This document shows, in pieces, positions 1 to 6,059 of a stretch of 9,801 bases of DNA. The notes below the pieces were generated by a model. That model saw nothing but the letters and a program-made list of their open reading frames with translations. It did not search any database and was not told where the DNA came from. Position 1 is the stretch's first letter, and each line of letters starts with the position of its first letter. Source of the DNA: Calditrichaeota bacterium AABM5.125.24 (GTDB lineage Bacteria > Electryoneota > AABM5-125-24 > Hatepunaeales > Hatepunaeaceae); assembly GCA_002127415.1 (NCBI GenBank), contig MWJR01000355.1, positions 1-9,801 on the forward strand. The letters are read 5' to 3'. The position numbers and the translations under genes were made by a program.

Positions 1-1
1 A

Positions 2-23
2 CCTGTCCAGCTCGCTGGACAGG
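2..23. repeat. Perfect hairpin at the left window edge
   Basis: CCTGTCCAG (2-10) and CTGGACAGG (15-23) form a perfect 9-bp stem around the loop CTCG. No T-tract follows on the + strand, so a rho-independent terminator reading rightward is not supported. It could be the end of an upstream gene's terminator read from the other side, or one unit of the GC-rich palindromes that dot the other intergenic regions here. The stem is seen directly; its role is unknown because the window begins one base before it. Confidence 0.55.
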
Positions 24-154
24 CCACCCAGTCGACATTAATCATAATACAAGATTAAATTGCACCCCTTAATAACTGTTTGGTTAATATCCTCAAAACA
101 GTAAGATCGGTAATTCAAACGACTATCAGTCACAATTGACAATCGATCCGAAGT

Positions 155-232
155 TGTAGTCGGGGTTGTTCTCGATCCGGAATATGCCGGCATTCCTGGT
201 TCAGCTGTAGTCGGGGTTGTCCCAACCCCGAC
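155..232. repeat. 15-bp direct repeat, second copy forming a 10-bp palindrome
   Basis: TGTAGTCGGGGTTGT occurs at 155-169 and again at 206-220, 51 bp apart. In the second copy GTCGGGGTTG (210-219) pairs perfectly with CAACCCCGAC (223-232) around a 3-nt TCC loop, giving a 10-bp stem. The first copy lacks the pairing half. The pattern resembles a dispersed intergenic repeat unit (REP-like) with one intact and one partial copy. The hairpin ends 24 nt before the ATG at 256, so in the mRNA leader it could also affect translation; that is inference. Confidence 0.6.
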
Positions 233-255
233 CACCTGTTATTAATAGACCGAAG

Positions 256-2031
256 ATGACGGTGCAACCTGCAAAAATCCTTATCGTTGACGACGATGAA
301 GAGATCACTGAGACTATCAGTGATTATTTTAACAATAGTGACCTGGGTATAATACCGATTGCCACCAGTGATTCCAGGCAGGTGTTACCTCTGCTTGAGG
401 AACATGAAGACATCCGTCTGATCCTGAGCGATTTCAGGATGCCTGCTATCAACGGACTGGAGCTGCTGCTGATGGTCAAGGACCGGTATCCGAATGTGTT
501 CTTTGTGATTATGACCGGATACGGGACCCGGGAGTTGAAGAAGGAATGGCTGAAACAGGGTGCCGTCCGTTACATAGAAAAGCCCTTCGATCTTCCTGAG
601 CTGGCTGAATTGATCCGGGGCACGCTGAAGGGGCCCGAACTCGGGTTCGGCGGCAGACTGGAGTCGATACAGCTCCCCGATATTATACAGCTTATCGGAA
701 TGAGTGGCCGCTCGATGGCGCTGGGGCTGACCGCTGACCAGGGTAAAGGGTCGCTCTACTTTCAGAAAGGTGAGATTGTTCATGCCGTCTGCGGCGATCT
801 GGTCGGGGCGGACGCCTTCTATGAGATTTTTAACTGGAGTGGCGGCAGCTTCACCCTTGAGCCCGCCTCTACCGACAGGGCTCAGACTATCGCCGAGCCA
901 TGGCAGGCCCTGCTGTTAGAGGCGGCGCGACGCATGGATGAGGCTGAGGCGGGTGTGGAGGTATTGAGGGCTGAGGAGGAAATGCCTCCTTCCCGAAAGG
1001 ATGTGAGGGGGAACCGGGCTGAGCTGGTAGTGGGCGCCGATGTGATCGAAGGGGTCAAATCCACTGAATCAGCCCTGGAGACGGTTTCCCCACCGAAGCC
1101 GGCCAGACAGAAGCCGGATCAGATTGAGACCATCTTCGCTGAACCGCCGCCGGCCGAAGCCCCAACCGCAGAAGCCATCGTCCCGGAGGAGAAGGAACCC
1201 GTCACGCCACCTGAGCCCCTGCCGGGCCTGCCGGTTCTTGACGAAGAGCTGATCAGCAGAGCGCTCGATAGGGTGGTCGAACATTATCTGGCAGCCTGGC
1301 CTGAGGGTCAGGATCGTATCCTCTATCGTGATTTACCACTGAAATCCCTTACCTCAGGCATCCGCCGCCACATCTTCCATCATATCCACCAGCATTTACT
1401 TCAGGTGATCGATACGCAGGATGCGATGTTTGATTTCTCCAGCCAAAAGATTGCGGGAGCCCTGCAGAACCTCTTACAGGCGCTCTTTGAAAACTACTGG
1501 ATCACCCGCGACGATTATCAGAGGGTCCTTCAGGACGGGGTCAGCTTCGACCTGGCCCGGTCGATAGATCCGGCCCAGGCCCTGTCGCTGTTTGTCCACG
1601 CCAACGCCGGTGGTAAGGTGGACAAAGTTACCTTGTTTCTGAGAAGTATGATCGATTGCGATCTGGTCGGCGAACACTACCGGCCACTGATAGAGGATAT
1701 TGAAAAGCAGGGCAGACAGCAGATACACCCCCGCAAGCTGGAATATCTGGCCCGTGCCATCCTCTACCGTCAGGACGAGGAGGACTCCTGCCGGGAGGTG
1801 CGGGGGGCTCTTGAACGCATCCTCGATATCGCTGCGGTCGCGCAAGACCCGCCGCCGGTTCATATCCATCCGGATGTGGTGATAAAGATGCTGGAATCGC
1901 ACGGCCTGGTTCAGGTGGCCGATTTTATAAGGGCAGAAGGGGACGCAGCGCCGCATGCCATATCCGTCACAGAACTCGACCAATTGATGGAGCGTTACCG
2001 AAGCTCGACAGGACAGAACGATGAACGGTGA
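256..2031 (+). CDS. Orphan response regulator: receiver + PATAN/DUF4388 + unknown C-terminal domain
   Basis: A cytoplasmic two-component response regulator of 591 residues. Residues 5-123 are a CheY-like receiver: acidic pocket D12/D13, phosphoacceptor D59 in the context LILSDFRMP, switch residue T87 in IMTGYG, and K109 in YIEKPF, so phosphorylation by a histidine kinase is expected. Residues about 130-203 match the PATAN (DUF4388) domain, seen in LESIQLPDIIQLIGM, GSLYFQKGEIVHA and SGGSFTLEP; this family often joins receivers and is thought to mediate protein contacts. Residues 204-325 are a low-complexity linker rich in Pro, Glu and Ala. Residues about 325-591 are mostly helical by eye and I recognise no family; no DNA-binding, GGDEF or kinase motif is visible. 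I chose ATG 256 because the receiver starts just after it; a TTG at 217 is also in frame but lies inside the palindromic repeat. The Shine-Dalgarno before 256 is weak. No kinase gene is adjacent. Confidence 0.85.
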   Translation: MTVQPAKILIVDDDEEITETISDYFNNSDLGIIPIATSDSRQVLPLLEEHEDIRLILSDFRMPAINGLELLLMVKDRYPNVFFVIMTGYGTRELKKEWLKQGAVRYIEKPFDLPELAELIRGTLKGPELGFGGRLESIQLPDIIQLIGMSGRSMALGLTADQGKGSLYFQKGEIVHAVCGDLVGADAFYEIFNWSGGSFTLEPASTDRAQTIAEPWQALLLEAARRMDEAEAGVEVLRAEEEMPPSRKDVRGNRAELVVGADVIEGVKSTESALETVSPPKPARQKPDQIETIFAEPPPAEAPTAEAIVPEEKEPVTPPEPLPGLPVLDEELISRALDRVVEHYLAAWPEGQDRILYRDLPLKSLTSGIRRHIFHHIHQHLLQVIDTQDAMFDFSSQKIAGALQNLLQALFENYWITRDDYQRVLQDGVSFDLARSIDPAQALSLFVHANAGGKVDKVTLFLRSMIDCDLVGEHYRPLIEDIEKQGRQQIHPRKLEYLARAILYRQDEEDSCREVRGALERILDIAAVAQDPPPVHIHPDVVIKMLESHGLVQVADFIRAEGDAAPHAISVTELDQLMERYRSSTGQNDER

Positions 2032-2059
2032 ATGATTGCGGGTGACAAGTTCAGGGTGG

Positions 2060-2143
2060 CCCGGGCAGCCTTGTCCCCGCGAATCCCTGCTTTCGCAGGG
2101 ACAGGGGCGGGGATTGCAACCCGGGTCTCTTCTTTTGTTTCTT
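2060..2143 (+). terminator. Compound hairpin with T-rich tail after the response regulator
   Basis: Starting 28 nt past the stop codon, three nested stems line up: CCCGGG 2060-2065 with 2120-2125, TCCCCGC 2074-2080 with GCGGGGA 2107-2113, and TCCCTGC 2084-2090 with GCAGGGA 2095-2101 around a TTTC loop. The right side is followed by a T-rich stretch at 2126-2143 (13 of 18 bases are T). Position, stems and T-tail suit a rho-independent terminator for the regulator's transcript. The structure is longer and more broken than a standard terminator, so it may be a REP-like repeat that also terminates. Confidence 0.5.
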
Positions 2144-2432
2144 CGCTATTTTGTGTGGGTTGAAGCAGCTAAACCTGTGTGTCCAGGGCAGCTCCGCTAC
2201 CCGTGTTTAATAGGTTCAGCCTACATTTCAACATTGACATCCCGAAGGTTCGGGGTGTCCGCCGAGCCGGGTTCTTGGGCCCGGCCGGAAGAATATGGTA
2301 GGCCCGACACTCCCCAGCCTTCGCTGGGGCAGGCCCTGTCGGGCAAATGCGCCGGATAGCAAAGCTGCCCGCGGGACGCCTGTCACCCGGATATTTGATA
2401 GTTCCTCCCACACAAAATAGCGAGGAACCAAA
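2134..2432. repeat. Block of about 300 bp bounded by 26-bp inverted repeats (possible MITE-like element)
   Basis: The left arm 2134-2159 and right arm 2407-2432 are reverse complements at 24 of 26 positions, including a perfect 16-bp core: CGCTATTTTGTGTGGG at 2144-2159 against 2407-2422. The interior carries further hairpins: 2236-2259 (11 bp with one G-T pair, top pair probably unformed), 2312-2329 (CCCCAGC/GCTGGGG around CTTC) enclosed by GCCCGACA 2302-2309 with TGTCGGGC 2337-2344. There is no transposase and no credible gene inside. Terminal inverted repeats on a short non-coding block suggest a non-autonomous mobile element or a composite of dispersed repeats. I found no target-site duplication at the arm ends, so mobility is not shown. 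The left arm overlaps the T-rich tail of the terminator before it. Confidence 0.5.
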
Positions 2433-2979
2433 TATAACCTCACTGCAGGAGTGGAATCGGGGGGCTGCGTCTCGAGTCCGGAAGGTTCAGCCTGACTACA
2501 CCAATGATCCACACAAGTAGTGTTCTCACCATCGGGTAATGACTTAGTGTTCCGTTGCTGACCGGTGATAGAATCTTGTATAACAGAATCAGATGTACGA
2601 CTGCGATTTCAACCGGATGCCGTTATTTCAGGTAGATCGAGCAGCTTCCCGGTCGAGAAAGGGCCCGGATATGAGTGTCCGAGCTATTGAGGTCGTTCGG
2701 CTTATTTACTATTTCCAGTAAAGATGCACATTTAGAATATTGCATATCAAAGATTGGTGCATATATTGAATCTTGTATTCAGTGCATCTTACCCATAGAT
2801 CCGACGATCGCCCACGCAACATAAGAAAAGCCACGAGCGAGCAAATAAAGTATCATTCATCAATGGTAGGCGGGATAGTTGTCCCGCCTGGCTTGACCCG
2901 TGAGCTTCCGGATATCGGGCCTGCCGATACAAGTGGAACTGTGATTTAGTATCTGAACCTTTAACGCACTGGAGGAGTT
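2433..2979. other. Gene-free interval upstream of the exported protein
   Basis: No open frame here looks coding. The first part has an 11-bp motif AGGTTCAGCCT at 2483-2493 that also occurs inside the inverted-repeat block at 2212-2222. Around 2700-2790 the DNA becomes AT-rich: a 6-bp hairpin TTTACT/AGTAAA (2705-2722), a 9-bp inverted repeat AAGATGCAC (2721-2729) and GTGCATCTT (2782-2790), and four TGCA cores at 2725, 2741, 2758 and 2783. TTGCAT (2740-2745) and TATATT (2762-2767), 16 nt apart, are a weak promoter candidate. Two small hairpins follow nearer the gene. The promoter of the 2980 gene most likely lies in this interval, but I cannot place it firmly. Confidence 0.45.
2868..2889 (+). 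promoter_or_regulatory. Hairpins in the probable leader of the exported protein gene
   Basis: AGGCGGGA (2868-2875) and TCCCGCCT (2882-2889) form a perfect 8-bp stem with a 6-nt loop that can close further by a T-G and an A-T pair. A second, smaller hairpin TATCGG/CCGATA lies at 2913-2929. Neither is followed by a T-tract, so neither is an obvious terminator. Both sit 50-112 nt before the start codon and would be in the 5' leader if transcription begins in the AT-rich stretch upstream. They may be mRNA leader structures or further copies of the GC-rich intergenic palindromes. Confidence 0.35.
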
Positions 2980-5895
2980 ATGAAGGTTTATCGTCTGATC
3001 CTTATGTCTGCGCTTTGCTCCAGCATAATCTCCATTCCGCTCACTGAACCGGCTTATGGAGCATATTCCCACCAAACCTTAAGAAGTTCGATTGCCGGGA
3101 ATCGCGTTCAGATCTTCGATCAATCCATTTTTCTGCGCAACCACACAGTTACCGTTGGCAATTCGGTAACGCCCGTCCTGCTTAAGACCGCTCACTCTGT
3201 TGATGATCCGCTCAAATCGCATCCCACCCCACGGCGTGACGACCCGTTCGACGACTGGATCGGGTATGATGATGGCGAACCGCTGTCGCTCACCGAGGCA
3301 GAGAATTACTGGTCGAGGGTCTCATACACCACGGAGTATCAATTCACCCTGCAAGGCATACTGTTTATGCCGATAAACCCGGGGTTCAACGATGAAGCAC
3401 CATGCAGGATCCTGGTTTACCTCGAAGACCAGGATACCCATGACCTCGACAACCTGCTCTGGGAGACCGAGCTGGAGGAGCTCCAGGTGTGGGATGATGA
3501 TGACATCGACGAGAACTGGCACTTCATCGAGATCCCCGAAGATGAGTGGATTGATTTTGAAGAGGGGGAGCATTTCAGCATCGTGTATGGCCCTGCGCCG
3601 GGCGGGGAATACATGGGGCTGTATCCTTACGATTTCTCCGAGGATTTCGAGGATTTCGACACCGGTGAACCCCCCAGCGGAGGTGGCTGGAGCTCTGAGC
3701 AGGGCGGACGGTCCTACGTAGAAGTGTCCGACGAGGACGCCCATAGCGACGATCAGAGCGTTCGTTTTCACGATCCGCGCGACATGGATGGGGATTACTG
3801 CATGCTCTTGTTGGAACACGATGAGGTTGTTAACGGACGAGTGGAATTCTGGCTTAAGCTGGTCTCAGATGGTGATTTCGGCTTTCGCGCCTACAGCAAT
3901 GAATTCGATATGCAGATACTGGCTCAGTTCGAGGATAACCACAGGATACTTTCGAACAACGGTGCGAATTTAGTCTGGGCGGATGGAGAATGGGAAGAGG
4001 ATGAATGGCTTCATATTGAGGTGGTGTTCGGCACAGATGACAACTCGTTCTCTATCTGGCTGGACGGAGAACTGATTGTCGATCAGAACGGGCTCCTCAA
4101 CGATGACCCGGTTAACAAGCTCCTGTGGATAGCCTTCGGCAATACCAGCGTAGAGGACGTCTACCTCGACGACGTCTGCCTTGATCTCGACACAGAGGAG
4201 AACGACGACTACGGCTGGTGGAACTTCTACGACGAAGACACAGAGGTCGAGCGCAGCTACATCTTCGACGGCATGGAGATTGATACTGACCACGACGAAT
4301 GGGATCTGCTGGAAGGGGACCTGTTGCTCCGTGCAAACGGCGATTACAGGCTCCCAGCGATCGCACTCAATACCGAAGAGATCGACTTCGGCTCGGTTCT
4401 GGTGGACGAGAGTGAGGTCCGGGTGCTTCAGGTCAGCAACGAAGGTGATGCAGACCTGGTCATATCCGGGGTGGAGATCCAGGGACAGTTCTTCACCACG
4501 GACTTTGAAGAGGAGGCGCGTGTCGAGCCGGAGAGTCAGATAGAGGTTACAGTGACATTCGCACCGGAAGAGGCCGGAGAGTCGCAAGGGAACCTGACCG
4601 TCATATCGAACGACCCCGAGAATGAGGAAGTAGCAGTATCGTTGATTGGCTACGGCAATCACGCCCCCGTCATAAGTAACGAGATAGACGATGTCGAGGT
4701 CAACGAAGACCCTGGTCGAGTCGATATCACCGATCTGGACGGTATATTCTCGGATCCCGATGACGACGAATTGGTCTTTGAAGTAGAGGGGGCGCCGGAA
4801 CCGATGAATATGGCAATTGACGATGACTTTAACATCCTCTTCTTCGATCCCGATCCGCATTTCAACATCCCGGATGGGATCGAGATCGCTGTCAGTGCCG
4901 TCGACCAGCCTCACGGAGCATCCGTCCGTTTAACCTTCCAGCTTGTCATAAACGCCATACCCGATCCGCCGGAGATCGTTCAGCCGATTGAAGATGTGGT
5001 CGTGCGAGAGGATCCCGATCCGAGACGGGTAAATATCGCCGATCTTGACGAGGTGTTCAGCGACCCCGATGGAGACATCCTCAGCTTTGAAATAAGTGAA
5101 AACGTGCCGGCAGAACTGCACCTGGAGATGAACCAGTGGAATCTTCTGTTCTTCGCACCCGAGGATAACTTCAACACACCTGACGGGGCCGAAGTCACCA
5201 TTACCGCCGATGATGGGACCGGTCTATCCGCTGATATGGTCTTCAATCTGATGGTAACTCCCGTTAATGACCTGCCAACCCCCTTCAACCTGCTCACCCC
5301 TGAGGATGGGACTTGCCGGGCAGATCCGGAGGAGATAGAGTTCACCTGGCAGACCTCGGTAGATGAAGTAGAGGATTCAACCGTTGCCTACGCAATGGTC
5401 TTGAACTGGTTGGGTGAAGACCATTGGATCAGGGGCATCTCTGTGAATTCGGAATCTGTTTCGCGGCAGGACCTGGCGGTAGATCCGAACCAGGCGACCG
5501 AGGTCGAGTGGTGGGTGTGGGCTTACGATGGTATCGATTCAATCAGGTGCGGTCAGGCATTCCATGTGACGGTTGCACCCTTGTCGGCGCAGAGCGACGC
5601 TAATTCGCTGCTGCCCACCGAATTAGCTCTGACCAGGATGTATCCTAATCCGTTTAACAACGTTATCAGCATCGGTTTCGACCTGCCGGAATCATCGGAG
5701 GTTCTGCTCGCGATCTATGATCAGATGGGCGGCCTGGTGAAGGCGCTGGTCAACCGACGGATGAACGCCGGTTGCTACTCTGTGACGTGGGATGGGCGGA
5801 ACTTTTATGGAAACCGCGTATCTTCCGGCAGCTACATCTGCTGCCTTCAGGCGCCGAATGGATCACGTGTCGGGCAGGTTATCCTGCTAAAATAA
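2980..5895 (+). CDS. Exported acidic multi-domain protein with type IX-like C-terminal sorting domain
   Basis: 971 residues; ATG preceded by a strong ribosome site GGAGGAG at 2971-2977. Residues 1-27 are a signal peptide (basic start, hydrophobic core, AYG before the likely cut). Residues about 85-217 and 411-456 look like two halves of one domain (LQGILF, FSIVYGPAPGGEY, then GWWNFYD, RSYIFDG, LLLRANGDY), with a concanavalin/LamG-like beta-sandwich at about 218-406 inserted between them. Residues 458-560 are a HYDIN/ASH (choice-of-anchor D type) domain with IDFGSVLVDES and VISNDPENEE. Two cadherin-like repeats follow (about 561-657 and 659-764, sharing the pattern ADLDxxFSDPDGD), then an Fn3-like domain (765-868). 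Residues 880-971 are the sorting domain: MYPNPFN at 887-893, then GRNFYGNRVSSGSYI. Asp and Glu make up about a fifth of a stretch I counted, and DPD motifs may bind calcium. An extracellular adhesive or structural role is inferred; no catalytic motif is visible. Confidence 0.9.
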   Translation: MKVYRLILMSALCSSIISIPLTEPAYGAYSHQTLRSSIAGNRVQIFDQSIFLRNHTVTVGNSVTPVLLKTAHSVDDPLKSHPTPRRDDPFDDWIGYDDGEPLSLTEAENYWSRVSYTTEYQFTLQGILFMPINPGFNDEAPCRILVYLEDQDTHDLDNLLWETELEELQVWDDDDIDENWHFIEIPEDEWIDFEEGEHFSIVYGPAPGGEYMGLYPYDFSEDFEDFDTGEPPSGGGWSSEQGGRSYVEVSDEDAHSDDQSVRFHDPRDMDGDYCMLLLEHDEVVNGRVEFWLKLVSDGDFGFRAYSNEFDMQILAQFEDNHRILSNNGANLVWADGEWEEDEWLHIEVVFGTDDNSFSIWLDGELIVDQNGLLNDDPVNKLLWIAFGNTSVEDVYLDDVCLDLDTEENDDYGWWNFYDEDTEVERSYIFDGMEIDTDHDEWDLLEGDLLLRANGDYRLPAIALNTEEIDFGSVLVDESEVRVLQVSNEGDADLVISGVEIQGQFFTTDFEEEARVEPESQIEVTVTFAPEEAGESQGNLTVISNDPENEEVAVSLIGYGNHAPVISNEIDDVEVNEDPGRVDITDLDGIFSDPDDDELVFEVEGAPEPMNMAIDDDFNILFFDPDPHFNIPDGIEIAVSAVDQPHGASVRLTFQLVINAIPDPPEIVQPIEDVVVREDPDPRRVNIADLDEVFSDPDGDILSFEISENVPAELHLEMNQWNLLFFAPEDNFNTPDGAEVTITADDGTGLSADMVFNLMVTPVNDLPTPFNLLTPEDGTCRADPEEIEFTWQTSVDEVEDSTVAYAMVLNWLGEDHWIRGISVNSESVSRQDLAVDPNQATEVEWWVWAYDGIDSIRCGQAFHVTVAPLSAQSDANSLLPTELALTRMYPNPFNNVISIGFDLPESSEVLLAIYDQMGGLVKALVNRRMNAGCYSVTWDGRNFYGNRVSSGSYICCLQAPNGSRVGQVILLK

Positions 5896-5983
5896 TCGGG
5901 ACTTACGGCATTCGCAGTTGATCCGTCAGTCCGCGGATTGCTGCATAATTTTCAGGATCTATTTGTTCAATGCACCACCTTTA

Positions 5984-6015
5984 CCCCCCCGGGAGACCGG
6001 GAGGGAGTCATTTTT
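5984..6015 (+). terminator. Possible rho-independent terminator between the two exported-protein genes
   Basis: CCCGG (5988-5992) pairs with CCGGG (5997-6001) around a GAGA loop, and after one C/A mismatch CCC (5984-5986) pairs with GGG (6003-6005). Five T residues follow at 6011-6015 after a 5-nt gap. It lies 88 nt past the stop at 5895 and 44 nt before the next start. The stem is stable and well placed, but the T-tract is short and displaced, so termination may be partial. If it works, the two exported proteins are separate transcription units. Confidence 0.45.
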
Positions 6016-6059
6016 CGATGTGCTAATGAACGAAATTTTGATTTCATGGTGAGACTTCG

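Larger units (their letters stand above)
1..255. other. Non-coding leader before the response regulator
   Basis: No coding frame here has the composition of a gene; the only open frame reads through the repeats. Besides the edge hairpin it holds a 7-bp inverted repeat, ACTGTTT (75-81) and AAACAGT (96-102), spaced 14 nt, which could be an operator half-site pair or chance. A TTGACA hexamer lies at 136-141 but has no acceptable -10 element at the right distance. The repeat-bearing part (155-232) is listed separately. I cannot point to a convincing promoter for the gene at 256. Confidence 0.5.

Noticed and set aside
136..164. TTGACA hexamer as a -35 box for the regulator
   Set aside because: The correctly spaced position holds GTCGGG-like sequence, which is not a -10 element.
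217..255. TTG start 13 codons upstream of the ATG of the response regulator
   Set aside because: These codons lie inside the 206-232 palindromic repeat, and receiver domains normally start a few residues before the first strand, as they do from ATG 256.
2036..2359. 107-codon open frame on the + strand
   Set aside because: It reads through hairpins and the inverted-repeat arm, has Pro/Gly/Arg-rich unordered composition and no ribosome site; it looks like translated repeat DNA.
2039..2389. 9-bp inverted pair CGGGTGACA (2039-2047) and TGTCACCCG (2381-2389) as outer ends of a larger element
   Set aside because: The order of the flanking matches is not that of a simple inverted copy relative to the 26-bp arms, and 9 bp alone over this distance may be chance.
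2461..2504. tRNA-like stretch with GGTTCAGCC and a following ACACCA
   Set aside because: I could not build an acceptor stem, D arm or anticodon arm around it, and the GGTTCAGCCT part recurs at 2212 as a repeat motif.
2228..2512. 94-codon open frame on the - strand
   Set aside because: It also crosses the repeat block and right arm; no domain or signal is visible and the frame is explained by repeat sequence.
3970..4914. 314-codon open frame on the - strand
   Set aside because: It lies antisense inside the exported protein gene; its composition mirrors the Asp/Glu codons of the sense frame, and the sense frame has clear domains.
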